A stretch of 64,000 bases of DNA from Cohnella silvisoli (GCF_021190915.1 NZ_JAIOAP010000014.1:161321-225320); one strand, 5' to 3'; numbered from the stretch's first letter, positions 34,248 to 42,932 are shown. Notes: generated from the sequence alone by a model not told the origin. Numbers and translations: made by a program.

Positions 34248-34688
34248 CTACGCTTCCCTCTTTAATTCTTTTTCATTCGAATTGAAAGGAAGAAGCAGTT
34301 GCTCGCAATAATCAATAATGTCGCTTCGCCTTACGATTCCGATAAACCGATTCATATCGTCTACGACAGGCACGAAGTTCTGCGTCTTAGCCAGCGATAT
34401 CAAATCTTCCATGTTCGCGTCGATTCTAACGGCAAGATTATTCATTCTTAGCGGAACGTCGCACAAAGATACACGATGAAGCTGATCAAAGCTTAACTCG
34501 GGGTGGCTTTTCAAATACCAGAGAAGGTCGCCCTCGGTAACCGTTGCCTTGTATTCGCCTTTTTCGCTAATAACGGGGACTGCCGTATACCGATGGCGTT
34601 CCATCCGTTCTAGCGTTTGGCGCAGCGTAGCGTCTTCGTTTACGCTTATGACTTCTTGTTTAGGCAGTAGAAAAAATGCGATGTTCAT
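34248..34688 (-). CDS. CBS-domain pair protein
   Basis: A 146-residue protein made of two CBS domains (about 10-65 and 80-135), each with the typical T(V/A)P(V)-(I/F)(S/V)DxxG pattern (TAVPVISEKGEY, FVPVVDDMNRFIG). Such stand-alone pairs bind adenosine nucleotides, including c-di-AMP in CbpA/CbpB (DarB). In Bacillus subtilis DarB is a protein of this type that binds c-di-AMP and controls RelA and pyruvate carboxylase. Similar size suggests that relationship, but I cannot confirm it. It starts with ATG preceded by GGAGGAAAC. Confidence 0.85.
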   Translation of the reverse strand: MNIAFFLLPKQEVISVNEDATLRQTLERMERHRYTAVPVISEKGEYKATVTEGDLLWYLKSHPELSFDQLHRVSLCDVPLRMNNLAVRIDANMEDLISLAKTQNFVPVVDDMNRFIGIVRRSDIIDYCEQLLLPFNSNEKELKREA

Positions 34689-34843
34689 AGTTTCCTCCTC
34701 CGTCTAATTAAAACGGTCTCTATGGAGACTTATACTTTCTAATCGTTCAACGAAATACCTGCAGCCTCTAGCCGCAGCATTTTTATTATATCATGGTCGA
34801 CTTATCATTCACCATCCGCAGTCCTAAAGACGGCGAAGACATT

Positions 34844-35857
34844 TTACTTGGATTCGGTTGTTGTACTTGGATCCTGCGGCGCCGTTAATTGGATTTCTGG
34901 AGTTTCCGGGTTTAACCAATTTGCGATTGTCGAGCGAACATTCGCCAAATCATCCTCGTCCGCCACGTAATACCACAGATTCTGCGTACCCATCCGTTTG
35001 CCTTCGCCTTTAAGCGTATAGCTCTTAATTTCATGTCCCGTTTGCAGAAATTGCTTGGCGAGCTCGTTCATCGACTCCGGAGGTAAATCCGTGCTGAAGT
35101 TTTCCCCGACAATGTCCAGTAACTCGGGAATCTTCGTCCATTGCTTCAAAGACGAAGTTTTGTGCACGAGCGCCTCAAGGAATACTCTATTGCGCTCTGT
35201 CCGCGACATATCGCCGCCGGCATCCTCACGATAACGCACGTAGTTAAGCGCGTCTACGCCCGAATAGCTGTCTTGATTCGCTTTTACGGTAAATTTCTCG
35301 TGGTCGGCCCCTTTGTTAACGATGTCTTTCCCAATTGGCAAAGGAATCCCTCCAAGCGCATCGACAACCTTAACAAAACCTTGGAAGTTAATTGAGGCAT
35401 AGTGATCGACCTTCGTATCAAGCAGTTCCTCTACGCTATTCACGGCCATCTCAGGACCCCCGTAGGCGTATGCATGAGTGATCTTATCCTTCTTGTCCTT
35501 GCCTACGATGTCCGTATACGTGTCGCGCGGAATGGAAACCATCAGAACGTTGCCATCCTGTGGACGGACAACGGTATAGATTAACGTATCCGAACGGCCG
35601 TGTTCATGATTCCTTGCATCTACTCCCATGAGCAGCATGCTGAACGGTTGTTCTACTTGCGGAGGCTCTTGCGTTACCGGCCGATCCGTAAGCGGCTTAT
35701 AGGAACCCGCGAAGCTTGCTTCAACCTTATCGGACAAGAACCAATCGTAACCTAGAGCCGACAAAGATCCCCGGTTAGCGTATATGACCCCTGCAGCTAC
35801 TGCTAACAGCATAAACGTAGAAATAATAACGATTTTGAAACGACGATAATTACGCAT
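34844..35857 (-). CDS. LytR-CpsA-Psr (LCP) family cell-wall ligase
   Basis: A 337-residue protein with one N-terminal membrane helix (about 7-27) and an extracellular LCP domain (about 75-235). The polyprenyl-phosphate and Mg-binding motifs are MGVDAR, RSDTL, SIPRDT and the arginine-rich YVRYRED...RTERNR. LCP enzymes attach teichoic acids or other glycopolymers to peptidoglycan. It stands alone, with about 230 bases before rpsR. Which paralogue (TagT/U/V) cannot be decided. Confidence 0.93.
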   Translation of the reverse strand: MRNYRRFKIVIISTFMLLAVAAGVIYANRGSLSALGYDWFLSDKVEASFAGSYKPLTDRPVTQEPPQVEQPFSMLLMGVDARNHEHGRSDTLIYTVVRPQDGNVLMVSIPRDTYTDIVGKDKKDKITHAYAYGGPEMAVNSVEELLDTKVDHYASINFQGFVKVVDALGGIPLPIGKDIVNKGADHEKFTVKANQDSYSGVDALNYVRYREDAGGDMSRTERNRVFLEALVHKTSSLKQWTKIPELLDIVGENFSTDLPPESMNELAKQFLQTGHEIKSYTLKGEGKRMGTQNLWYYVADEDDLANVRSTIANWLNPETPEIQLTAPQDPSTTTESK

Positions 35858-36035
35858 AATTTCTCTCTCCCTCTCCTAACTCTCCTATATGAATTTCCAT
35901 CTCTTTCATTTTAAATTTCTCTGGACTTCTAATATACGATTCAAACGCAATTATAGTTACAATTCGTGCCTGTTCTTTAATTAAACAAATAGAAATGATT
36001 CCACACAGTCCAAGTTAAACCAGTTCGGAAAAAAG

Positions 36036-36064
36036 AAAAACGCCGCCGGGATACCGGCAGCGTC
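36036..36064 (-). terminator. Terminator of the rpsF-ssb-rpsR operon
   Basis: CGCTGCCGG/CCGGCGGCG hairpin followed on the minus strand by TTTTTC, 23 bases past the rpsR stop. Confidence 0.87.
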
Positions 36065-36086
36065 GATTTTGTTATATGCGGTACTA

Positions 36087-36434
36087 CTACTCAGTCGTGT
36101 AAGGAAGCAAAGCCATTTGGCGGGAGCGTTTGATCGCTACCGTCAACATACGTTGATACTTCGCTTTCGTGCCCGTCACGCGACGTGGCAAAATTTTGCC
36201 GCGCTCGCTGATGAACTTACGAAGCAAGTCCAACTCTTTGTAATCCACGTGAGTAATTTTATTCACCGTGAAGTAGCAAACCTTCTTGCGTTTGTTGCGT
36301 CCGCCACGGCGGAATTTACGAGGCTCGCGTTGCTCGCCGTCGCCACCGCGGTTTCCGCCACGATCTCCACCGCCGCCGCTTGGACGGCTGTGCGCTGGAC
36401 GTTCTGCTGGTGCTGCTGCTTGTTGTTCGCTCAT
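36087..36434 (-). CDS. rpsR: 30S ribosomal protein S18
   Basis: A 115-residue protein. The conserved S18 core (about 45-115) has KKVCYF, the ITHVDYKELDLLRKFI segment and GTKAKYQRML. The first 45 residues are an extended Gly/Arg/Ala-rich tail; S18 in Bacillus has about 79 residues in all, so this tail is an addition seen in some Paenibacillaceae. It is the last gene of the rpsF-ssb-rpsR operon. Confidence 0.96.
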   Translation of the reverse strand: MSEQQAAAPAERPAHSRPSGGGGDRGGNRGGDGEQREPRKFRRGGRNKRKKVCYFTVNKITHVDYKELDLLRKFISERGKILPRRVTGTKAKYQRMLTVAIKRSRQMALLPYTTE

Positions 36435-36516
36435 TTATTTCAACTCCTGTCATGGTTTTTTTCCTGACTCACCATACTACCTGCACAAGTTACGCACTTA
36501 GATATGATGTCAGGAC

Positions 36517-36999
36517 TCAGAATGGCAAATCATCGTCCGATATATCTATCGGTCTTCCGTCATCTGCGAAGGGATCACTATTGTTGCCGCTGTTGCGAGA
36601 GCCTGAGTTGCGATTGCCTCCGCTTGCGTTCGTTGAGCCACTGGCGCCCTCGTCTCTTCCTTGACCGCCGCCCTCGCGGTTGGCTGATTCCAGGAATCGA
36701 ACGTTGTCGGCGATGACTTCCGTAACATAAACACGGCGGCCTTCGTTGTTCTCGTAGTTGCGCACCTGAATGCGGCCTTCTACTGCGGCCAGACGGCCTT
36801 TACGAAGATAATTGGCACACGTCTCGGCTAGCTGTCTCCATGTTACGATCGGAATAAAATCCGCTTCGCGCTCTTCTTTGCTGCCGGAGAACTGACGGTC
36901 TACCGCTAGCGTAAATTGGGTGACAGCGACGCCTGCAGGCGTATAACGCAATTCGGGATCCTTGGTTAGGCGTCCTATGAGAATAACTCGATTCAACAT
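36517..36999 (-). CDS. ssb: Single-stranded DNA-binding protein
   Basis: A 160-residue SSB. The OB-fold (about 1-105) begins MLNRVILIGRLTKDPELRYT and includes FTLAVDR and the GRIQVRNYEN strand. An Asn/Gly/Ser-rich linker leads to the acidic tip DISDDDLPF, the docking site for replication and repair proteins. It lies in the usual place between rpsF and rpsR. Confidence 0.97.
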   Translation of the reverse strand: MLNRVILIGRLTKDPELRYTPAGVAVTQFTLAVDRQFSGSKEEREADFIPIVTWRQLAETCANYLRKGRLAAVEGRIQVRNYENNEGRRVYVTEVIADNVRFLESANREGGGQGRDEGASGSTNASGGNRNSGSRNSGNNSDPFADDGRPIDISDDDLPF

Positions 37000-37065
37000 C
37001 GCGGCTTCCCTCCACTAACATGACATAAAGGCTTGCGGCGGATAACCGCCTGGTAGCTGTGTGGC

Positions 37066-37353
37066 TTACGCGGTTTGTTCTCTGACGATCATATGACGGA
37101 TAATTTCATCCGTAATCTTCAGAACGCGTTCCAACTCCGTCACAACTGTCGACGGCGCCGAGAAATGAACCAACACATACGTCCCATCGCGGTGTTTGTT
37201 GATCTCGTAAGCCAAACGACGTTTACCCATAATGTCGTGCTTCACGATCTCTCCGCCGTTCCCGATGATGCCCTGGAATTTTTCCACGACAGCTTGAACG
37301 GTTTCTTGTTCCACGTCCGGACGGATGATGTACATCAACTCGTAGTTGCGCAT
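37066..37353 (-). CDS. rpsF: 30S ribosomal protein S6
   Basis: A 95-residue ribosomal protein with MRNYELMYIIRPD at the start and the conserved KRRLAYEINKHRDGTYV segment. It pairs with S18 on the 30S platform. AAGGAGGTGAACGGAAG precedes the ATG. First gene of its operon; a conserved S6:S18-binding leader is known upstream of rpsF in many bacteria, but I could not establish that structure here. Confidence 0.97.
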   Translation of the reverse strand: MRNYELMYIIRPDVEQETVQAVVEKFQGIIGNGGEIVKHDIMGKRRLAYEINKHRDGTYVLVHFSAPSTVVTELERVLKITDEIIRHMIVREQTA

Positions 37354-37530
37354 CTTCCGTTCACCTCCTTAAGGTCATTGGCCCCCCTCTTAGTATACCG
37401 ACGAGCTTGTCAATCGGCAGGGGAGCAAGGAGCATGCATTCAGTCGCATGCCTGAATACTTTATCACAACAGCCCGAATATCGCAAGGAATTTCGCGCTA
37501 CACTATCCTATAGGACAGGGGGTGATGGCA

Positions 37531-37719
37531 ATGGGTGAACAAACTCAATTCGAGCCGGGACAGCGGGCACCGAACGACGGAAAGTATATGGAGGTCGGAG
37601 AGGATTCCTTCCACATGAATATTAAGGATCCCCAGCATGTCGAACTGCGTAAAGGTCAGCCTTTTCCTGAAACAACGAATCACAACCGCAAGTGGAAAAA
37701 GATGAAACAATTTCATTAA
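37531..37719 (+). CDS. yjzC: YjzC-family small protein
   Basis: A 62-residue protein from the ATG at 37531 (GGGGG seven to eight bases upstream). It matches the YjzC pattern QFEPGQRAPNDGKY... followed by FPETTNHNRKWK near the end. The family is confined to spore-forming Firmicutes and its function is unknown. The gene is divergent from rpsF. Confidence 0.85.
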   Translation: MGEQTQFEPGQRAPNDGKYMEVGEDSFHMNIKDPQHVELRKGQPFPETTNHNRKWKKMKQFH

Positions 37720-37993
37720 ATGAGCGATCGTTTTTTCTTATCAACATGTATATTGCGTGATCATTTGAGCCATTCTATATCTCGGCGACGTTAAACGAGA
37801 GGTGTGGTTCCCTTGAACGACTGGGTGCAACAACAGCAGGAGCAAGCGTTCCTTTCGGAGTAGGGAAGCGGAGGGTTGTGCTAAAGACACACATCTGTAA
37901 CACGCAGTGTTAGAGAATTCCGGAATACCGAAGCGCTGAGTTATATCAGCAACGTTATGGTTACGATCTCAATGCAACTCATTACACGTCGCC
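37720..37993 (+). other. Unassigned 274-base region, possible small transcript
   Basis: No convincing gene. On the plus strand a 16-codon frame starts at TTG 37813 (begins MNDWVQQQQEQ if TTG is read as Met) with GAGAGG about ten bases upstream, then a TAACAC/GTGTTA hairpin near 37890-37910. A strong plus-strand terminator follows at 37996. It could be the 3' end of the yjzC transcript, a small RNA or a short-peptide gene. Confidence 0.3.
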
Positions 37994-38842
37994 CTAAGAA
38001 CCCTGCGAAGGGTTCTTTGTTTTTTTAGTCTCATTATCGTTCCGGTTATAATAAACATCCAACCCCTTCTTGATCCCCGCGACAATCTTGTCCTGATAGT
38101 CCGGTTTGCTCATTAACGCGTCTTCCTTTTTGTTCGTCATGAAACCCATTTCAATCAGAATTGTAGGTACCTTAACCCAATTGAAGCCGGTAAGGTCTCC
38201 GCGCGATCTGACGCCATTCAGCTTTGCTTCCGTCTCGTCAATCACTTGCTTGGAAACAGTCTTTGCTATTTCCATACTGCGCTTGGCGATCGGTTTCGTA
38301 TATTGATTATCGAATGAGGGGTAGAAGAAGGTCATTCCCGTCACGTTCGGATTGTCGCTGCCGTCCGCATGAATCCGTACCATGACATCCGCTTTGGCAT
38401 CGTTGCAGAAGACGGCCCTCTCGCTGTTCGAAATATCCACCTTATTATCGCGTCGCACCATTACAACCTTGTAGTCCCCTGTCAGGGCTTTCTCTAATTT
38501 AAGGGCAACCTCCAAGTTCAATTGATACTCCGGTTTCTTGGTCTTGATTCCTCGCGTTCCCCCCATGACCTTCGCTTTCATCGTCTTACTGCCAGGCGCA
38601 ATCGGCTCAAGCTTCATGTTTGCTTTGCTCTGATGGCCAGCCTCGATGCAGATCACTGGTTTCTTTGTCTTACTCGCTTGGTCACCCTTTAGTGCTGTAA
38701 GGTTATCAATCCGGTTAGCGTTTAACGCCACGGCCCTGATTTCCGATTTTCCACTGGAATAAGTGTTACAACCTGTCACAATGAACAATAAACACCATCC
38801 AATGATCATAGCTTTGCCGTTCTTTTTAAGAAATTTACGCAT
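37994..38842 (-). CDS. N-acetylmuramoyl-L-alanine amidase lipoprotein (Amidase_3)
   Basis: A 282-residue protein from the ATG at 38842. The signal peptide ends in the lipobox VTGC (lipid-anchored Cys about residue 25). The catalytic domain (about 60-270) belongs to the zinc-dependent Amidase_3 family: the metal ligands appear as CIEAGHQ, the Glu in LNLEVALK and the His in VRIHADGS, with the catalytic Glu in ILIEMGFMTN. It cleaves the bond between MurNAc and L-Ala. A related gene set includes germination and sporulation amidases. Its last codons overlap a terminator for the opposite strand. Confidence 0.93.
   Translation of the reverse strand: MRKFLKKNGKAMIIGWCLLFIVTGCNTYSSGKSEIRAVALNANRIDNLTALKGDQASKTKKPVICIEAGHQSKANMKLEPIAPGSKTMKAKVMGGTRGIKTKKPEYQLNLEVALKLEKALTGDYKVVMVRRDNKVDISNSERAVFCNDAKADVMVRIHADGSDNPNVTGMTFFYPSFDNQYTKPIAKRSMEIAKTVSKQVIDETEAKLNGVRSRGDLTGFNWVKVPTILIEMGFMTNKKEDALMSKPDYQDKIVAGIKKGLDVYYNRNDNETKKTKNPSQGS
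37996..38027 (+). terminator. Plus-strand terminator inside the amidase gene end
   Basis: AGAACCC/GGGTTCT hairpin with a TGCGAA loop, followed by TTGTTTTTTT on the plus strand. It overlaps the last codons of the convergent amidase gene. On the minus strand no T-run follows, so it serves the plus-strand transcript. Confidence 0.8.
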
Positions 38843-38901
38843 CGTTACCTGCACCTCTACTCATGTCGCTATCCTTTTATGTTCTATAGACACAACAATA
38901 A

Positions 38902-38931
38902 AACCTTCCACCCATTCGAGAGTAGAAGGTT
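38902..38931 (-). terminator. Terminator of the tRNA-Ser gene
   Basis: AACCTTC/GAAGGTT-type hairpin followed on the minus strand by TTATTG, about 20 bases past the tRNA. Confidence 0.7.
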
Positions 38932-38952
38932 ATTAGCATTCAATATAAGGGA

Positions 38953-39043
38953 TGGCGGAGAAGGTGGGATTCGAACCCACGCACGCCTCGCGACGCCTAG
39001 TTGATTTCGAGTCAACCCCCTTGGGCCTCTTGGGTACCTCTCC
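38953..39043 (-). tRNA. tRNA-Ser (anticodon CGA)
   Basis: A 91-base tRNA with a long variable arm, typical of serine. The acceptor GGAGAGG pairs with CTTCTCC; the discriminator is G and CCA is encoded. The anticodon loop CTCGAAA lies in a TTGA/TCAA stem and reads UCG codons. The T arm GTGGGTTCGAATCCCAC is perfect. Confidence 0.96.
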
Positions 39044-39118
39044 GCAGCAAGAAATATGATATCACATTTACTTTGCGCTTGCAACTGGTCCGAATCTCCA
39101 TATTCAAAGCGCTAATGG

Positions 39119-39337
39119 CTATTCATCAACCGCCGATTGCCCGCCCTCTGCCGATCTCAGCACCTTTTTCAAGCTCTTCTCGAACTTGGCCCTAGGCAGT
39201 AAAATGCTGTGCTTGCATTTCACGCATTTAATGCGGATGTCCATCCCCATGCGGATGATCTCCATTTCGTTAGCTCCGCAAGGGTGCTGTTTCTTCATGA
39301 GTACGACGTCTCCAAGCTCAAAGGCTTTCCGTTCCAT
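39119..39337 (-). CDS. DUF951 small zinc-type protein
   Basis: A 72-residue protein from the ATG at 39337, where GGGGGG lies six bases upstream. It has the DUF951 pattern LGDVVLMKKQHPCGANEMEI and CVKCKH, three cysteines likely to bind metal, and a basic C-terminal helix. The family is conserved near parB/mscS in Firmicutes and its function is unknown. It lies 40 bases downstream of the MscS gene. Confidence 0.9.
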   Translation of the reverse strand: MERKAFELGDVVLMKKQHPCGANEMEIIRMGMDIRIKCVKCKHSILLPRAKFEKSLKKVLRSAEGGQSAVDE

Positions 39338-39377
39338 TGCGATCCCCCCGTTCGTGCAGTGCACTATTCCGCTCTCT

Positions 39378-40241
39378 CTAAGAGGTTACTTCTGTCCGTT
39401 TTGCATCAAATGCTTTTCTTAATTCCGTATTGATCAATCGCGTAACTTCCGATGCGGAGTTGGGCTTACATTGCGCCGTTATTCTTAAGGTCATTTGGTT
39501 TAAGGCCAGCGCCTGTATGCCAAGCAACTCAGGTGTCTTCGTAATGTTCTTGTCGTTGAGCTTCGTTAACACGGTCCGGATCGTATTTTCCAATGTTTCA
39601 ACGGAGTCCTCATAAGCTATCGTAATATCGACTACCGCTAACGATTGATTAACCGAGAAGTTAGTAACCTCGTTAATGAGCCCGTTAGGGATGATATGGA
39701 TTTCGCCGGTCCAGTTTCTGATTCTCGTTGCCCTCAGGCCGATCATTTCAACCGTCCCTTTAAATGCCCCCGTCTGAACGACATCTCCGACCGCGAACTG
39801 ATCCTCTAAAATAATGAAGAACCCGGTAATCACATCTTTAACCAAGCTTTGCGCCCCAAATCCGATGGCTAATCCGAGCACTCCCGCTCCGGCCAATAAA
39901 GGGGCTAATTGAATATGGAACTCGCCTAGAATTAACAATATCGCAATGAAATTAAGGGTATACGAAGCCGTGTTCTTCAGAAGCCGGCCTACGGTCTGCA
40001 CCCGCCTTGTCCGCAGCTTTAACCGTTTCGATTTCTTCTCGTTCGTTGCATGATCAATAATGCGATTGAGCGTGATCAACGCCAGCCGGCTTAATATAAT
40101 GATAAGAAAGATCCGTAAAAGCACCATTGAAGCCGACGTCCACATTTCCGTATCCCGTATCATATTCCACATGCGATCAACGAAATGATCCCAAAGATTG
40201 CCGTCTGGTGCAGTCTGTTCTATAGCGATCAAAGCACGCAT
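39378..40241 (-). CDS. Small-conductance mechanosensitive channel (MscS family)
   Basis: A 287-residue channel. Three membrane helices (about 38-58, 88-108, 112-140), the third being the Gly/Ala-rich pore helix LAGAGVLGLAIGFGAQSLVKD, followed by the MscS beta domain (FFIILEDQFAVGDVV) and the alpha-beta C-terminal domain. It opens on membrane tension and lets solutes out during osmotic downshock. The gene sits between DUF3343 and DUF951, an arrangement common beside parB in Firmicutes. Confidence 0.93.
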   Translation of the reverse strand: MRALIAIEQTAPDGNLWDHFVDRMWNMIRDTEMWTSASMVLLRIFLIIILSRLALITLNRIIDHATNEKKSKRLKLRTRRVQTVGRLLKNTASYTLNFIAILLILGEFHIQLAPLLAGAGVLGLAIGFGAQSLVKDVITGFFIILEDQFAVGDVVQTGAFKGTVEMIGLRATRIRNWTGEIHIIPNGLINEVTNFSVNQSLAVVDITIAYEDSVETLENTIRTVLTKLNDKNITKTPELLGIQALALNQMTLRITAQCKPNSASEVTRLINTELRKAFDAKRTEVTS

Positions 40242-40262
40242 AGGTCTTAAATCTCCTTTATT

Positions 40263-40508
40263 TCAATGAACCTCTTCGTAGCCATTGGACGTTTTCTCGA
40301 ATAACCCTCGGATTTCAACATGTTCTGAGAGGATGATTTGTTTCACTTGCAATAACTCGGCGCTTGGGAACGCTATGGATAACGCGCATCCCGCCGTAAT
40401 TTCTTTAGGTGTCGGACATATATCAATCTCGATTTCCGCGTATTCCAGCAGCATTTCAGCCCGCAGTGCCTGCTGTGTGGAATCAAATGCAATCAAGAGA
40501 GACTCCAT
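40263..40508 (-). CDS. DUF3343 protein (putative Se/S carrier-like)
   Basis: An 81-residue protein with the DUF3343 pattern: AFDSTQQALRAEMLLEYA, then PTPKEITAGCALSIAF, where the single Cys precedes a small-residue strand. The family is proposed to carry selenium or sulfur and often occurs with a class V aminotransferase. Such a gene lies 1.2 kb upstream here. No selenophosphate synthase is in the window, so sulfur is the likelier cargo (inference). Confidence 0.85.
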   Translation of the reverse strand: MESLLIAFDSTQQALRAEMLLEYAEIEIDICPTPKEITAGCALSIAFPSAELLQVKQIILSEHVEIRGLFEKTSNGYEEVH

Positions 40509-40617
40509 AACGAATACCTCCCGCCTATAAAACTAATCCTTTCTGACCATACAAGTATAAATGAGCCGTTCCGTCCATATACTAGTAGCATACTAGGGTA
40601 GGAGGCGAATCGGACGA

Positions 40618-41238
40618 ATGAACGGCGCGTGGGAGAAACGTCCGGGCTCCGCACCGGAATCAGCGGCGCTCTCTTTAAAGATTCCTTTTAACGAACCAAC
40701 TGTCTTAAATCGATTGTCCCAGAAGCTCGAGTATTACCTGGAAGCTTTACCGGTGGATCGTCGTATTGTCATCGTCTGCGTTGGCACGGACCGCTCAACC
40801 GGAGATTCTCTGGGTCCATTGGTCGGGACGGCTCTATCCCGTGAATACAGCTCTTTATTTGATTTGTACGGGACTTTGGATGAACCAGTTCACGCCATGA
40901 ACTTAGGAGATACTCTGCTCAAGATCATGAGAACGTCACGCCAGCCTTTCGTCATCGCCGTAGATGCTTGTCTCGGACAAGTATCCAGTGTAGGGTGCAT
41001 TCAGGTCGGCTCTGGCCCCGTGCGTCCAGGAGCAGGCGTTAATAAGGAGCTGCCCCCCGTTGGAGATATCCATATGACCGGCATCGTAAATGTCGGCGGC
41101 TTCATGGAATACTTTGTCCTGCAGAACACACGTTTAAACCTTGTCGTTAAAATGTCCGAGATCATCGCTCAAAGCCTGATAACCGCAGTACATAATACTC
41201 GCAGCAGCACGATTATCCCTTTTGCATTGCCAGATTGA
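40618..41238 (+). CDS. yyaC: YyaC-type spore protease-like protein
   Basis: A 206-residue protein of the YyaC family, related to the GPR germination protease. It has VCVGTDRSTGDSLGPLVG, the AVDACLGQ site, GVNKELPPVGDIHMTG and NVGGFMEYFVLQ. It is expressed in sporulation in Bacillus, where it lies near parB. The gene is on the plus strand, divergent from DUF3343, and its last 26 bases overlap the end of the convergent DUF4446 gene. Confidence 0.92.
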   Translation: MNGAWEKRPGSAPESAALSLKIPFNEPTVLNRLSQKLEYYLEALPVDRRIVIVCVGTDRSTGDSLGPLVGTALSREYSSLFDLYGTLDEPVHAMNLGDTLLKIMRTSRQPFVIAVDACLGQVSSVGCIQVGSGPVRPGAGVNKELPPVGDIHMTGIVNVGGFMEYFVLQNTRLNLVVKMSEIIAQSLITAVHNTRSSTIIPFALPD

Positions 41239-41704
41239 TAGCCGTTTTCTCTTCCGGTGTAAGCATGTACGCTGATTGCCCTTTATCGATCGGTTTTGCA
41301 TACAGGAACATTTGTTCCCTTCCATGTATGCCCGTAATAACGACCCCGTCTTGATCATCATTTACGAAAGCAATCGAAAAGCTTAGATCGCTTCCCGAAT
41401 CCGAGAACGCGTTAAACCGATGGACGCTGATTCGTCCCTTTAGGGACGAAAGGCGTTTTTCGTGCTGTACCAGTTTTTCGCCCTGATTATTCTGATTATG
41501 TTCCAAGGCGGAAAGCCGTTCATGAAGCACATGCATGACGTCCTCCATGTTATTCACGCCCGTTTCGCCCATAAGCTTATGATGCGCAGATTTCAACTTT
41601 CGCAGTTTGCTTGCATATACACCGAGCCATATGAACAAGATCAAGAGCAGCAGCCCTTCTCCTGCAGCAATCGCCATTGCGATTTGGTCGTTCCAACCGT
41701 TCAT
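41213..41704 (-). CDS. DUF4446 membrane protein
   Basis: A 163-residue protein from the ATG at 41704, chosen for GGGGGAG nine bases upstream. One membrane helix (about 9-31), a coiled-coil segment (about 45-85, LHERLSALEHNQNNQ) and a beta-rich domain (about 90-150) with VHRFNAFSDSGSDLSFSIA, the DUF4446 core. The family is conserved next to parB/parA in Bacillota and its function is unknown. The 3' end overlaps yyaC. Confidence 0.87.
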   Translation of the reverse strand: MNGWNDQIAMAIAAGEGLLLLILFIWLGVYASKLRKLKSAHHKLMGETGVNNMEDVMHVLHERLSALEHNQNNQGEKLVQHEKRLSSLKGRISVHRFNAFSDSGSDLSFSIAFVNDDQDGVVITGIHGREQMFLYAKPIDKGQSAYMLTPEEKTAINLAMQKG

Positions 41705-41744
41705 TATTTCTGTCTCCCCCATTATCTCTTGCATTTCATTTCTC

Positions 41745-42932
41745 TTATTTCCCAAATCTAAGCTTACGATTGATTTCGCTTACCGCTTCAATCATTGATA
41801 CGATCTCCGATTTCTGCGTAAAATATCCCGGGCTCGCGCGAACAGCGCCTGTCTCATAGGAACCCGCAGTTTCATGCCCCAGAGGCGTACAATGGAACCC
41901 CGCTCTTACCGCAATCCCGAATTGTTGATCGAGTAAGAAAGCCATCTCCGAAGGATCTACTCCTTCTAATAGGAAAGATACGATTGCCGTTCTTTCTTCA
42001 CCGATGTCTGGGCCAAGCAAGGTGACGCCCGGTATTCGTTGCAAGCCTTCCATTAATTCAAAGGTTAATTGCTGCTCTTTATTATGAATGGCCTGCGGCG
42101 TTTCCTTAATAATATATTGAACGCCTTCCGATAGCCCTGCCAATCCGACCGTATTCGGAGTGCCCGCTTCATATCGATCCGGGCGTATATGAGGTTGTTC
42201 TGGCGCTTCGGATTTACTACCTGTACCGCCTTGCATTAAAGGCTCTAATTCCAAATTCGGATGAATGTACAACCCGCCTGTGCCTTGCGGACCCATCAAT
42301 CCTTTGTGACCCGGGAACGCAAGCATATCAATGCCCATATCCTCAACATCTATGGGTAACACTCCCGCGCTTTGTGCGGAATCTACTAGCAGCTTCACAT
42401 TTCTACGGCGCGCAATTGCACCGATTTCCCCGACAGGAACTATTGTACCGAGAAGGTTAGAGTTGTGCGTGACGGCAATTAGTTTAGTCCTTGCCGTTAT
42501 CGCTGCTTCTACAGCCTTTACATCCAGAAATCCCTTTACGTCTGTTGAGATATAAGTAACTTCGATGCCTATTTTGCGTTTCAACGCCTCCAACGGCCGC
42601 CTTATTGAATTATGCTCAAGCGAAGTTGCAATAACATGATCTCCCGGCTGCAACAACCCTTGTATCGCAAGATTCAGAGCATGAGTTGTATTCATTGTAA
42701 ATGCGATATCATTTGGATTGCCGATTCGAAACAACCGTGCTATACGTTTACGCGTTTCAAATACAACCCTGCTCGCTTTAACCGCCATTGCATGGCTTCC
42801 GCGGCCTGGATTGGCTGCGCTCTCCCGCATGTTTCGTTCCATCGCTTCCCATACGGCAGGCGGTTTCGGCCAGCTTGTTGCGGCATTATCTAAGTATATG
42901 ATCGGTTTATTGTCCATTGTTTTATTATTCAC
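41745..42932 (-). CDS. Cysteine desulfurase family protein (class V aminotransferase)
   Basis: A 395-residue PLP enzyme that removes sulfur (or selenium) from cysteine (or selenocysteine). It begins IYLDNAATSWPKPP. The PLP-binding lysine is in FPGHKGLMGPQGTG, the His-stacking motif is SLEHNS, and the catalytic Cys lies in AGFHCTPLGHE near residue 350. The sequence fits the EF2568-type branch often found with DUF3343. DUF4446 begins 40 bases downstream. It probably supplies sulfur for cofactor or tRNA modification; the specific acceptor is unknown. Confidence 0.9.
   Translation of the reverse strand: MNNKTMDNKPIIYLDNAATSWPKPPAVWEAMERNMRESAANPGRGSHAMAVKASRVVFETRKRIARLFRIGNPNDIAFTMNTTHALNLAIQGLLQPGDHVIATSLEHNSIRRPLEALKRKIGIEVTYISTDVKGFLDVKAVEAAITARTKLIAVTHNSNLLGTIVPVGEIGAIARRRNVKLLVDSAQSAGVLPIDVEDMGIDMLAFPGHKGLMGPQGTGGLYIHPNLELEPLMQGGTGSKSEAPEQPHIRPDRYEAGTPNTVGLAGLSEGVQYIIKETPQAIHNKEQQLTFELMEGLQRIPGVTLLGPDIGEERTAIVSFLLEGVDPSEMAFLLDQQFGIAVRAGFHCTPLGHETAGSYETGAVRASPGYFTQKSEIVSMIEAVSEINRKLRFGK

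Noticed and set aside
36241..36256. Possible parS at a CCACGTGAG sequence in rpsR
   Set aside because: Only the central CACGTG matches; the flanking half-sites are wrong.
37354..37460. S6:S18-binding leader of rpsF
   Set aside because: TTGACA and TATACT-like strings and GC-rich segments are present, but I could not build the conserved fold or a correctly spaced promoter by eye.
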